Below, piece after piece: positions 35,586 to 45,854 of a stretch of DNA of 64,000 bases. Location of the stretch: contig OY754470.1 of NCBI GenBank assembly GCA_963575645.1, positions 434,001 to 498,000 on the forward strand, written 5' to 3'. A program made the translations under genes and the position numbers. This stretch comes from Xanthostigma xanthostigma (taxonomy: Eukaryota > Arthropoda > Insecta > Raphidioptera > Raphidiidae). Position 1 is the stretch's first letter. Each line of letters opens with the position of its first letter. The notes below the pieces were generated by a model. The model ran no database searches. It saw only the letters and a program-made list of their open reading frames with translations, and was not told where the DNA came from.

Positions 35586-38213
35586 GGCGACAACCCTTTG
35601 CAAAAAAGAAAAAAAAAAACTAAATAATAAAAAAAAAATACATAAGTATAAGATAAATGTTAATGGCGACGACGTTGACGATACGGACGTGTTGTCAATG
35701 TGTGAACGATAAATTCGTCCATTTTTGTCGTCTCGTAACACCACACTGACAGGACTTGAAAATCGTATGATTCTTCTAACGTCGGACCATCTAGGTGTAA
35801 ACTTGCGTGAAGCTATGCCGGGAATAGATCGACGGATTAGTTTTTGTAGAATGAGACTTCCTACTCGAAACGGATGACCTGCGGGTTTTCTTGAATTATA
35901 ATAATGTTGTCTTCTACGTAAAGAATTTTCAATAAATTCGTCAATTTGGTTTTTTGATGGAATTTTGTCTCGTTTGACAATTTTATGTATACCCCATAAA
36001 TTATCCAAAGGATTGAGCAATTCTCTTCTTAAAAATATTGACGCTGGTGTACATCCGGTAGTTTCATTTGTCGAAGAGTTGTACGCGTAGACTACTGACT
36101 TAACAAAACGATCCCATGCGTTATGTTTAGCTGCGTATTGTTTTAGAAGCGCCGCCAATCCACCAATCAAGACTTTGTTAATTCGCTCAGCGTTATTTGC
36201 CTTCGGGTTGTATGGTGATGTAAGAATTTGTTTACAACCCCAACGTAAACACATTTCTTTAAATTCCCGTGATGTAAAATTGCGAGCATTATCCGTACAA
36301 ATAGCAGTTGGAGGGCCAAATTGATACCAAATATCTTCTAAAACACGTACAGTAACATTAGACGTGCAACGTGTTGTCGGTATTACCTGAATGAACTTGC
36401 TGTAAGTATCAACGCAAACCAAACAGTAGCGATTTTTTTTGGAACTGATCGACATAGGGCCAACATAATCACAATGTACAGATGACCAAGGATAGCGTGG
36501 AAGTTTTGATGCCATTGGTGCGTCAACAGGATGCTGCGATGGTTTAACGCGCTGACAGATTTCGCATGAACCCACGTAGTCTCTAATTTCTTCATACATG
36601 TGAGGCCAGTAATATCTTCGAGCGATTGATCGGTAAGTTTTTGTTGTGCCTCCATGCGCAGTCAACTCTAAATCGTGAAAATAATATTTTATTAATGGAC
36701 GTAATTTTTCAGGTAAAAAAATACGTCGTTTACGATGTTTTCCAACAATCTTACACAATAAACCGCCGCATATAACAAAGTCTTTTACATCGTTTCCAGT
36801 TTTAATGCGCTGAGCGATGCCTTGTGTATATGGGTCGTCTTCTTGGTGTTTTTTGATTGATGGAAAAACTTCGGGTACTTGGGTGAGAATGTTTAGTTGC
36901 TCTTGAGGTCTTTCCGTCACAGTATCTTCATCAGTATCGTCTTCTTCATATAATCGTGACAGAGCATCTGCAACTGTGTTCAGTTTACCACTAATATGCA
37001 TAACGTCAAATTCAAAATTAGCTAGAGTCAGTAGCCATCTTGCAGTTTTACCACAAGCTTTTGGTGAGTTATATAACCAATTGAGAGCTGCGTTGTCAGT
37101 TTGAACAATAAATTTGTTATGTTGTAAATAGTCTCGAAATCGTTGAACGGACCATACTAATGCCAAACATTCTCTCTCATAAATAATCAGACGTTTTTCA
37201 GGATCTGTAAGTTTCCGCGACGCATAAGCCACAGGTAATAGGTTACCATCATAGCTTTGCAACAATACTGCACCTATCGCAATATCGCTACTGTCACATC
37301 TTAATACGAATTCTCTTTTAAAATCGGGGAATTTCAATACGGGTGCCGACACTAATTTCGATTTGATTTCTTTAAAAGAGGTTATTTGTTCATCTGTGAA
37401 TTTGAATTTGACGCCTTTCTTTTTTAAGTTGTTAAGCGGAGCACAAATTTCGGCAAAGTTAGGTATAAATTTACCAAAAAATGAAGCTAGTCCAATAAAA
37501 GATCGCAGCTGTTTGATGTTACGTGGCATTGGAATGTCGTTAATTGATTGTACTCGTTCAGGATCTAATTGTAAACCGTCTGTTGATATTACGTGTCCGA
37601 GATATTTCAATTTTGAAAAGAAAAACTTCGATTTCTTTGGATTTGCTGTTAAACCGGTCTCTCGTAATCGTGTTAAAACTTCGTTGAGATGTTCAAAATG
37701 GCTTTCAATAGATGGACTATGGATTAACAGATCATCTAGATATGGTAAACAATAGTCGTATTTCAAATCTCCAAAGATGTCGAGTATAATTCTATTCAAT
37801 CCTTGAGGTGATGTAGAAAGTCCTTGTGGCGCATGCGTGAAACGATATTGTCCCCATGGAACAACAAACGCAGTAACATTTTTTGAATCTTCTGTAAGCG
37901 GCACTTGGAAAAATGCTGACGTGAGATCTATTGTGGAAAAAACAACAGATCCATTTAAACACTGGAACAACTCATCCAATCTCGGACTAGGATACGGATC
38001 GAAAACGACGTTTTTGTTCACCATTCGGTAGTCGACAACTAGTCGTGGAGTACCATCTTTCTTTTTTAAAATGAAGGCAGGTGATGCATAAGGCGATACG
38101 CATTTTTCGATTATTCCGTCCTTTTGAAGTTTTCTTAAATATTGTTGCATTTGTGCAGCTTTCGGCGGTGGCAACGGATAAGGGCTTTTATAAACAGGAA
38201 TTTTATCACGCAT
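35508..38213 (-). CDS. pol: Pol: reverse transcriptase, RNase H and integrase of the LTR element
   Basis: 901-codon open frame with no internal stop. RT covers about residues 20-290, with DLTSAFFQVPL (residues 96-106) and the catalytic YLDD at 158-161. RNase H covers about 300-420, with D307, E348, D373 and the ADALSR aspartate D416. Integrase has the HHCC zinc-binding residues H513, H520, C550, C553 and the DDE triad D582, D641, E676, with about 35 residues between the last two. No chromodomain is apparent. The frame begins without its own start: it continues the protease frame after a one-base shift near 38215, which probably disables this copy. The C-terminal 25 or so residues are translated LTR. 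The usual RT motif near residues 128-140 is slightly atypical (GLSTSPQGLN). Confidence 0.93.
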   Translation of the reverse strand: MRDKIPVYKSPYPLPPPKAAQMQQYLRKLQKDGIIEKCVSPYASPAFILKKKDGTPRLVVDYRMVNKNVVFDPYPSPRLDELFQCLNGSVVFSTIDLTSAFFQVPLTEDSKNVTAFVVPWGQYRFTHAPQGLSTSPQGLNRIILDIFGDLKYDYCLPYLDDLLIHSPSIESHFEHLNEVLTRLRETGLTANPKKSKFFFSKLKYLGHVISTDGLQLDPERVQSINDIPMPRNIKQLRSFIGLASFFGKFIPNFAEICAPLNNLKKKGVKFKFTDEQITSFKEIKSKLVSAPVLKFPDFKREFVLRCDSSDIAIGAVLLQSYDGNLLPVAYASRKLTDPEKRLIIYERECLALVWSVQRFRDYLQHNKFIVQTDNAALNWLYNSPKACGKTARWLLTLANFEFDVMHISGKLNTVADALSRLYEEDDTDEDTVTERPQEQLNILTQVPEVFPSIKKHQEDDPYTQGIAQRIKTGNDVKDFVICGGLLCKIVGKHRKRRIFLPEKLRPLIKYYFHDLELTAHGGTTKTYRSIARRYYWPHMYEEIRDYVGSCEICQRVKPSQHPVDAPMASKLPRYPWSSVHCDYVGPMSISSKKNRYCLVCVDTYSKFIQVIPTTRCTSNVTVRVLEDIWYQFGPPTAICTDNARNFTSREFKEMCLRWGCKQILTSPYNPKANNAERINKVLIGGLAALLKQYAAKHNAWDRFVKSVVYAYNSSTNETTGCTPASIFLRRELLNPLDNLWGIHKIVKRDKIPSKNQIDEFIENSLRRRQHYYNSRKPAGHPFRVGSLILQKLIRRSIPGIASRKFTPRWSDVRRIIRFSSPVSVVLRDDKNGRIYRSHIDNTSVSSTSSPLTFILYLCIFFLLFSFFFSFLQRVVACNIITFIMYISYTIHFVYFFFLTVT

Positions 38214-38851
38214 ATGGTCTTCATTTCGTACTTGTGTGCATGACCAATTCTGTCTGTCAATACATCGGAAAAGCTTGACAATAATAATTTTAATTTTCGA
38301 TTTTGTTCTGGCTTCAAATTAAATTGTTGTTCAATCATCAAATTATAAACATCACTGAAATCATTCGGAGATTTAAACATTATAGGCACAGATACCTTAC
38401 AAAAGTCAAAATGTACTTGAGATCGTGAATAATCAATAATTGCTTGAGTTTTGCGAAGACTGGCGTTCCCGATTACAATAGGAAATGTTAATTTGTTGAG
38501 TATAAGAAATTTCATTTTCCATGTCAATTTAGAAATTTTGATAACAATTTCAACAGCCTTTTTTACAATACAACTGGAACCATTTCCTAAGGTAATTGTG
38601 ATATGTCGTATCTTGTACTCCTGAATTCTTTGTGATTTTTTTATTTCGTTCAATGAATTCTGGTCAATTAAATTTGTTGAAGCTCCCGTATCAATCAAGG
38701 CAGAAAATTTGTGACGACCAATACTGATGTCGATAAAAGGTATTTTATTTTGGTAATTATTATGTAATTTGTTCTTCGTCGTCAAATTTGAAAAATAATT
38801 CCGTTTTGATGGCGGTATGTTCTTCAATTTGACGACGTCATTCAGTTTTTT
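38135..38851 (-). CDS. pro: aspartic protease region of the LTR element (start of pol)
   Basis: Open frame entered from the slippery site. The first in-frame initiation-like codon is a TTG at 38827, so separate initiation is unlikely. It carries the retropepsin active-site motif LIDTGAS (DTG at residues 46-48 counted from 38827) and a later FPIVIGN segment like the second conserved hydrophobic-Gly element of these proteases. The frame goes on into the linker before RT (FSDVLTDRIGHAHKYEM), then meets a frame change near 38215 and ends with an unrelated tail at 38135. The protease would process Gag and Pol inside the particle. Confidence 0.85.
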   Translation of the reverse strand, partial: KKLNDVVKLKNIPPSKRNYFSNLTTKNKLHNNYQNKIPFIDISIGRHKFSALIDTGASTNLIDQNSLNEIKKSQRIQEYKIRHITITLGNGSSCIVKKAVEIVIKISKLTWKMKFLILNKLTFPIVIGNASLRKTQAIIDYSRSQVHFDFCKVSVPIMFKSPNDFSDVYNLMIEQQFNLKPEQNRKLKLLLSSFSDVLTDRIGHAHKYEMKTICVIKFLFIKALIRCHRRKLHKCNNI

Positions 38852-39972
38852 GAAGTCGGAATTCGTGCAGATTTGGACGTTGTTAAGTTTGCATCAGCTT
38901 CACGTAAATTAGCTTCATCTAGGCGGCGAGTGGCTTCATCAATTTTACGCGCAATTTGAAATAGATTTTCAAACGTTGACGGAACGTCCAGAGTGCAGAT
39001 TTTATTAAGATATTTAGATGATGCAGAATCCCAAACGTGTATCAGAATTTCTTCATCGCGATTAGTGTAGTTTAAAGCATAAGCTCGTATTCTTACATCT
39101 TCAGCATATGCTGCTAAAGTTTCATCAATTCTTTGTATCCTAAAGACATGTGTACGTATCAGACAACTTATTTGCTGGCGTGATAGAAAATAATTTAACA
39201 TATCGTTTTTACATTGGTTCCAATTATCTCTGTATTGCAGGGATGTAGATGCTAACCATTTACGAAGTGCTCCATGAACATGAGTAATTAAACCTTCCAT
39301 TAAATGTGATGGAGGTATTATTTGTAAATTCATAATCCTTTCAATTTCAACCAAAAAGTTCAAAAATTCGTTAGGCTCTGTGCCATCTGTTTGAGGTACT
39401 GATGAAATCAATTTATTAATATCTGGCAAAAATGTTGGAAATAAATTTCGGTGTAAATGATTCTGCGATGTTGGCTTATTATCTAATAAATTGTCGTGCA
39501 GTTGCGTCAGTAGATTAGTATTTACAATCGCTGCTTGAACTAATTGCTGGTATTGGTGTTCAGTAGATTTAGGAGACATCCTGGTTCTTGTAGTATTTTG
39601 ATCTATTATTTTATTTGTATTAATAGATAATTTTTCAAATGAGGTAGAAAATACTTGATTTGAATTTAATGTCTTGTCTGATTGAATTGTATTCAAAGGT
39701 TGTGTAGATCCGGCAGTTGTATAATACATTTCAGTATTTAGAGATGATGTAAGAGTTGTAGTTGTACTGGTTTGCGAACTAGTAAAATCTAAATTTTGAT
39801 AAAGCTCTGAATACTGTTGATATTCATCAAAATTTGGAAGTTGTAGATTTGTTGCTGCCTCCATTTCAGTAACTTGAGGTTGATTTTCATTTCTTGCTTT
39901 TTTATTTTGTTCGTCGATTGGAGTTGACCGAGTAGGTGGACGTCTTCTTGTTGGACTATGATTCATCGGCAT
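38842..39972 (-). CDS. gag: Gag-like protein of the LTR element
   Basis: 376 residues from an ATG (MPMNHSPTRR...) 84 nt after the LTR; a second ATG two codons on could also serve. The N-terminal 150 residues are Ser/Thr/Gln/Asn-rich and low-complexity. The region from about residue 175 to 355 resembles the Ty3-type capsid domain (EPNEFLNFLVEIERI..., ...IDETLAAYAEDVRIRAYALN...). No CCHC zinc knuckle is visible before the stop, which is unusual but known in some Ty3 relatives. Gag would form the particle that packages the element RNA in the cytoplasm. The stop at 38842-38844 directly follows an A-AAA-AAC heptamer in the gag frame, suggesting that protease is made by -1 frameshifting. Confidence 0.85.
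   Translation of the reverse strand: MPMNHSPTRRRPPTRSTPIDEQNKKARNENQPQVTEMEAATNLQLPNFDEYQQYSELYQNLDFTSSQTSTTTTLTSSLNTEMYYTTAGSTQPLNTIQSDKTLNSNQVFSTSFEKLSINTNKIIDQNTTRTRMSPKSTEHQYQQLVQAAIVNTNLLTQLHDNLLDNKPTSQNHLHRNLFPTFLPDINKLISSVPQTDGTEPNEFLNFLVEIERIMNLQIIPPSHLMEGLITHVHGALRKWLASTSLQYRDNWNQCKNDMLNYFLSRQQISCLIRTHVFRIQRIDETLAAYAEDVRIRAYALNYTNRDEEILIHVWDSASSKYLNKICTLDVPSTFENLFQIARKIDEATRRLDEANLREADANLTTSKSARIPTSKN
38845..38851 (-). promoter_or_regulatory. slippery heptamer for -1 ribosomal frameshift at the gag stop
   Basis: The minus strand reads A AAA AAC with the codon phase of gag (TCA AAA AAC TGA), the canonical X-XXY-YYZ form. Slipping back by one base avoids the TGA and enters the open frame of the protease ORF. 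Heptamer, phase and destination frame are read directly; that it works is inference. I did not identify a confident stimulatory pseudoknot just downstream. Confidence 0.7.
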
Positions 39973-40040
39973 TATGCTTCACGAAAATAATTTAATAAAT
40001 ATAAATTGTTTGATTTTGATATTATTTCTTCATAAAACTA

Positions 40041-40053
40041 CGCTCTGCTACCA
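40041..40053 (-). other. primer binding site, probably initiator tRNA-Met
   Basis: The + strand reads CGCTCTGCTACCA two bases inside the 5' LTR, that is, a tRNA 3' end including CCA. The complementary minus strand TGGTAGCAGAGCG would bind it. The GCTACCA end matches the usual animal initiator tRNA-Met 3' end, a primer known for Ty3 and many relatives. The tRNA identity is from memory, not a search. Confidence 0.75.
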
Positions 40054-40055
40054 TT

Positions 40056-40447
40056 TGTAACGCACTGGTTACTTTCCGTGATCGATATTTTATTTTGATA
40101 CGATTTAAATAAATATCATAATTTTAGTATTCAATTTTAAATTTTAATTTTATTCTTTTATAATCATTAAATCTGTTTAATCAGTGAAATAAATTTTGCT
40201 GCGTGTATTTTCGCTGTCAGATTTGATTTAAGAAATGATAAGATGTTTTAATATTTTATTTTAATGTTGATTTATTGAATGCTACGATGGAACTAAATTT
40301 CAAATTTTACAAAATTCTAAGCAGTAATACAAAATTATTATGTAATAAATACAGACAAAACGAAATTATAATTAAGTAACTGTTAAAAAAAAAATATACA
40401 AAATGTATAGTATACGAAATGTACATTATAAAAGTTATAATGTTACA
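40056..40447 (-). repeat. 5' LTR of the Ty3/Gypsy-type element
   Basis: 392-bp LTR upstream of gag on the minus strand. Ends are TGTAAC and GTTACA. It is identical by eye to the other LTR apart from two fewer A in the run near 40385-40394. It should hold the element's promoter, but I cannot point to a specific TATA box in such AT-rich sequence. Confidence 0.95.
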
Positions 40448-40530
40448 CTTGAAGTTTCCCCTATTGCTCACCACAAACGCTCGCATCGAAAAATTTGTAA
40501 CTCCGCCTCCCTGCACATAGCCCATACAAT
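40448..40530 (-). repeat. right part of the same interrupted repeat
   Basis: Reverse complement of about 43995-44063, beginning with cttgaagtttcccc next to the LTR. Similarity fades after the cacatag block. Confidence 0.8.
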
Positions 40531-41227
40531 GAAATTCGTTGTGCGTCAAAACTTAAAAGTCACACATGAAAGGCGTGTTTTTCTGAATAGGTACAACACG
40601 CCTTGCTACCTGTGTCTATGTAATGATTTTTTTAAGGCGCTCTTATGTCCATAATAGCGAAGCCGTGAGCCAAATCTAGTAAAAATACAAATTGACGACG
40701 CAATTTCGATGTACATAATATCATTCATACACATAAAAAGTTTCGCTTCTGACGTGTGCTAGGGGTCACTGATAAAACCGCGAGGTCGTCATGAATATCA
40801 GAAAATAATTTTTAAAGGCGATCTCGAAACACATGAATGAAATAAATTTTATTACAGCAAAATGTGTTTTTTAATGTTTTTATTCGGGACATTTCTAAAG
40901 CTTTTAGGTGCTCACATTTATGTTTACATTTATTTTTTCGGTTTTATGTACTGTTTTGAAACATTTCTATTGGGTTCCTCAGTTAAATTGCAATTTGTTC
41001 CCGCTATTGAGTGGGATGAAAAAATAAAATAAATCGTTACGGTGTAAGATACGGTTATATGTGGTGGAAGTAAAGGGTTATTGAAAATTTTCAATAATGT
41101 TTCAACTCCAAAAAGTGGGGAAATGGTAAAATTAAACATCCTTTTAAATGATAACTTTTTTCAGTAATTCACCAGTAGGTCCCGTCATCCGACCAATACC
41201 AGTATACTATACATAGTATGTATAAAC

Positions 41228-41804
41228 TAGTGATGTGCCGGATCGTTAAAAATGTATATCCGCGGATACGGATCTGAATACGGATATTTGGTTTCAAGAT
41301 CCGCGAATACGGATCTGAATACGGATATTTGGTTTCAAGATCCGCGGATACGGATACGGATCTTAACTTTCTTAGAGTACGCGGCAGTAAATATTGCACA
41401 TTAACCTTTGGAAAGAGACTATCTGTTATGGGAAAAAGTTATTGACCTCTTTAAGAGTTAACTCTCATAACAGATTGTCTCTTTCCAAAGATCGATGTGC
41501 AATATCTCATTATAAAGATAGTTAATTTAGTACCTTTGAGTTATGTACTATTAGTATGGTACTCACCCTGATAAATGTTTGCAATATAAAGGTGTCAAAT
41601 ACGATTTAAAAAAATAAAAAATAATCCGAATGGAATTTAACAGGTTTTCATTATTACCTAATCACCTATTATACATATATATAAAATTTCATCTATGAAT
41701 TGAAAATTAATAAGGTAAAAGATCCGCCAATTTCTAACAGATACGGATCTTTCTTCTCCCTCGGATATCCGCGGATACGGATACGGATATCCGGCACATC
41801 ACCA
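41228..41804. mobile_element. hAT-type MITE, 577 bp, with 8-bp target duplication
   Basis: Ends TAGTGATGTGCCGGAT / ATCCGGCACATCACCA, flanked by GTATAAAC at 41220-41227 and 41805-41812. Subterminal CGGATACGGAT motifs repeat at both ends. The middle has a further hairpin (GGAAAGAGAC...GTCTCTTTCC, 41409-41488). Confidence 0.9.
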
Positions 41805-42430
41805 GTATAAACTTCTCAACATGTATCTACGTACGTTTGGTCACGAAGTGTTGGTTTTTGGGACATAACAAATAATCTGTTACACGAGTTGTGTGTTATA
41901 ACAGCTCTTCACATTGATAAATGACTGTAACATCGTTGTGGTCATTCTTCCATTAACTAAAATCCAGTTTCAATTAAGAGTCGCGTAGGAGGAGCCATCA
42001 CCAAACTCCCTTCAGCTGTTCTGTTCATACGCAACTTATACGATACATTTGTTTTATAAACACACACAGTCCGTATATTTCGAACGTCGTCATAATCCTA
42101 ACCTATAAATATGTAAATCCCTTTGTTTGTGACTCAGTCACGACTTCGTGCAACGAATCCGATTGACATTTATGAGGCTCCACCGTATTACAGTCTTGCC
42201 TCGCGACAACGATAGTGGGAGCAAACAAACATTAATTAAGATTTTGTGGATCAGAAACCTTACCAAAGTTTCGTCACAATCGGATGAATGGTATATGGAA
42301 ATTCATAGAAGACGAACAAAAATTCGTTTTTTTTTATATAAAGATAAAAAAATAATGCCATTGTCTGTCTCATTAGAATTCATTGAAGAATGTTCTTCAA
42401 GATGTTAAAATGTTACATCCAGATGAAAAA

Positions 42431-43275
42431 AATGCGAGTGTGCTTTAGACCACACGACTGAAGTAAAACTTCTTCCTGCCATAGAATAGAATATAATAGA
42501 ATAGAATTTTAATATCATCTTAAAAACATAACAAAATGTAAAAACATAACAAAATGTATATATATAATAATATATAATATATAATAATTAATGATACAAT
42601 AATATTCGATAATCTATCACCACATTTTGATTAGACATCCTGATTTAACGATACAATATAACCTCACTCTGTAGCACATATCTACAAAGACGAAATGTTT
42701 AAAATATAATTTTTGATTAATTAATAGGCAAAATATGTATATGGCGCCGGGATATTGTCAAACCCGTGATATTATAATTTCACTTAGTGAAATTATAATA
42801 TCACGAATCTTTGTCAATCGTGATATTGTAATTTCACTAGTGAAATTACAAAATCACGGATTTGACAATATCCCGGCGACATATATATATTTATTAGCAT
42901 AATTTATAATACATTTAAAAGGATTTATTAACTAAACTACATTATTTCCCGTTACAAAATGCAGCAAAATTCGATGAAATGTATTTTTGATACAAAAACA
43001 ATTGTTTTCATTTTAAACGTCAAATAGTTGTCCAAAAAAAAAAAGATTTTCGATTAATGCTCCATCTTTGTTGCACTCACTAACTTATATCTCCCTCTCA
43101 ACTTCCAATATACGAAACGTAACTCTCTCTCTCTTACTATCTTCACTAACTTATATATCCCTCTCAACTACCGTTCGCCTTGTCCGATGATGCACTTCCG
43201 TAAACGCTTTCGTCAGGCATTTACCAGCTTACTACTCCGCAAGTCAAGCGTACCTAAAGAAGTTTTACTTCAAAA
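42431..43275 (+). repeat. repeat family J, copy 2
   Basis: Left end ACTGAAGTAAAACTTC, right end AAGAAGTTTTACTTC, so the termini are short inverted repeats. It carries a cruciform MITE at 42743 that is absent from copy 1. Confidence 0.78.
42743..42880. mobile_element. cruciform-forming MITE, about 138 bp
   Basis: Outer ends GGCGCCGGGATATTGTCAAA / TTTGACAATATCCCGGCG enclose two smaller hairpins built on GTGATATTATAATTTCACT. Copy 1 of the host repeat, near 29910, reads straight through without it (GGCAAAATATCTATATATA). Confidence 0.85.
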
Positions 43276-43720
43276 ATTCCCTTCACTGTTAACACTTTGA
43301 CGGACACTTAAAAATACATTTTTGTTCCAATTTTGACACTATAGTTTTTAAATTTTTTCATATGTTTGAATTACTTTTAAAAGTTGTTATGTTGTGACAA
43401 TATTGCCTTAGTAGATATTTGTACGGTGACACAAAGCACACAGGGTATGTATTCTACAATGGAAAATAGACTGCTACACCCGTCTGGCTATAAAACGTTC
43501 CGTAGTATACGACGGCTTCAGCCGTCGTGTCAAACTTTTGAAGTTTTGTTTATGACGGTCTAAGCCGGTTTGTCCGTCAAAGTGTTAAAACCAAAATATC
43601 TTTCTTATTGTAAAATAAATTTCCTATACGTCTTGAAATAATATAAGATCTATGATTAATATCCCTGTATTTGTCATCCGGTCTCGTAATTTGTCTTAAT
43701 ATGTGTGGGTAAAGTAAAGA

Positions 43721-43747
43721 CATTGTGTGTGTGTGTGTTTGTGTGTC
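43721..43747 (+). repeat. GT microsatellite
   Basis: Short (GT)n with one interruption. Confidence 0.85.
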
Positions 43748-43994
43748 ATCACTAAATTGAAACTTGTCGAGTGCAAGCAATATTGCTAGTATGTTATCCT
43801 TATGACACATATTGGCGTCGGTCGGATGGCGGAACCTACGGGGTCGGATCGAAATTTCTCGACCTTTCATAGTCTCCTAATTTAGTACCTACCTGCCATG
43901 AGATTCCTCACTTGTGAAGTTGGAATGGTAATATAACTTGATGCATTGTCTACTTTTGTTAATTCCAATTTAGTATTCGCGGACTAATCGTGGC

Positions 43995-44430
43995 TATGAG
44001 CTATGTGCAGGGAGGCGGAGTTACAAATTTTTCGATGCGAGCGTTTGTGGTGAGCACTAGGGGAAACTTCAAACTCAAATTTCCGTATGTCAGTGAGCAC
44101 TGTTTATTAAAAGTGAAAGTAGTTATAATTTTATAAAGTTTTTTAATTACAAATTACAAAACTAAGCGATCTGGAAATGCTTGTTGGGTTCCGGGCTGTT
44201 GCGCTGATGGCGATTTAAGTAAAATAAAGACCATTGGCGCCCTAATTTGACGTTCCGCTGTCAGCGTAAACAAATTAACATCAGTTTTCTTTATAACATT
44301 TTTTTTGACATATCATGGCCAATTAAAGTTTTTGACTTATCACCTTAGAAACATGTCGCGATTTCCATAAGAAGTGAGTTCAATAATTCTCTATTACCCG
44401 CTAGCGGCGCTAATAGGCTTCGTGCAAACA
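43995..44430 (+). repeat. uninterrupted (empty-site) copy of the repeat that hosts the LTR element
   Basis: Matches both flanks of the LTR element in inverted orientation and runs straight across the insertion point, reading gggaaacttcaaactc where the interrupted copy is split. It gives a within-window control for the insertion site. I do not recognise the family. Confidence 0.82.
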
Positions 44431-44737
44431 GCATATTGATTATTTATTATTATTAAGGTGCCATAATAACGTAATAGGACAACCGAAGGTTTGCCCGTTG
44501 TTACTATTTTTATTTTAAACACGAAATTACTAATAGTGTAATTGTTACTAATGGTAATTTTTGTCGGTACATACGGGTTAATAATACACACAATAATAAC
44601 ACACAACGTCCGAACATATTATTTTGATCTCCTGCCCTAGCACTGGCAGTCACCAAGTTGGGCAGGAAATCCTTATTTACAATATTTGGAACTTTGCAAC
44701 ATATGTTTTGAGGAATAAATAAGTATCTAAATAAAAA

Positions 44738-45395
44738 AAAAAATTGGTTGTCTGTAAAGTCGGTTTACGGACGATAGTTTTACGTGATAACGTATTCCGC
44801 TCGAATATCATATTTAATATTACATAACCTAAATTTTAGTAGCTGTCAAACTATATTTTTACCGACTAATAATTTGATCAACCAAAGCAAAATACATATT
44901 TTTAAGCAATTATAAAAGACATTTAAAAGAATGTATATATGTATATTATATATTTGTTAACAAACCGTATAATTTATCTGCTGTTATGAAATGCAGATAT
45001 CTCCCAAGATTTGTTTTTGATACAAAATGTAGCTGCGTTTGTGTACAAACTATCAAGTGACAAATAACGATGTATTATCTGAAAAATTGCTTTAAAAATT
45101 CGATAATTTATGACATTTTTATTAGATATCTTGATTTTAAGTCTTAATTTCCACGGTTTATAAAACAAAGGCCATCTGTCAGATGTAGCTTTCGCTGGAA
45201 CAGCCGAAAAAAATGTTGAACGCACACTACTCTCTGACGTCACGCGAGAAGAGGGAGAAATGCGCACAAGCCGACGCTTGGGCCGATCGTGCATCTCTAT
45301 CGCTTATATCGCGCTCTCGCTTGCGGAACGTTACTCTTTTTCGTGTGTGCTGGCGGTGTTTCATCAATTTATAAGACGTTATCACGTCAAAAAAA
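44738..45395 (-). repeat. repeat family T, copy 6 (longest)
   Basis: About 660 bp. Like copy 5 plus an extra segment of about 200 bp at 44965-45170. Confidence 0.85.
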
Positions 45396-45854
45396 TAAGG
45401 TAAAATTTTCAGTCGCGAACAAAACTCCGGGCAAATAAGCCAACGAGCTAATCGAGCAACGAGTTAGTGAGAAATAGCTTAGTCTATAAATATTATGGTT
45501 TTACTGTTATAGTTTTTGCACATTACGAAACTTCTAGCACCGATACAGGATATTAGACACATTTTTTGCTCCCTAGATAAATGTGAAGTATTATGTATAA
45601 CGAACAACATTACGTTATCTTAGTTTGAAACCTTATAATAGGCGCAAGCGTCTTTTGTAATTTTCCCTATGGCTTCGCTCATCAATTTTCTTCGCAGATT
45701 CTAATGTCAGTTTTGACGGAAGTCCTGCCTTAACCTAACCTGATCGTAACTGAGTGAAAAATATCCTACACTTTAAAACTGCTTCAAAATCGATCTAATC
45801 TTTTCCAACTGCTGTAGGTACAAACATAAACAAATAACAATGGATTGTATACAG

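Larger units (their letters stand above)
35192..40447 (-). mobile_element. Ty3/Gypsy-type LTR retrotransposon, nearly intact
   Basis: Two direct LTRs (394 and 392 bp, TGTAAC...GTTACA) flank a 4.47-kb internal region on the minus strand, with a tRNA-like primer site, gag, protease, reverse transcriptase, RNase H and integrase in that order. RT-RNase H before integrase is the Ty3/Gypsy order. No envelope ORF is present. A 4-bp duplication, cttg, lies at 35188-35191 and 40448-40451. The LTRs differ only in the length of one A-run, so the insertion is recent. One frame change (gag to protease) looks programmed and one (protease to RT) looks like damage. It is antisense to the receptor gene within its intron and sits inside an older repeat. 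Confidence 0.95.

Noticed and set aside
36383-36655. 90-codon minus-strand ORF within pol
   Set aside because: Out-of-frame shadow of the integrase coding sequence.
37363-37755. 130-codon plus-strand ORF
   Set aside because: Shadow of the reverse transcriptase frame on the other strand.
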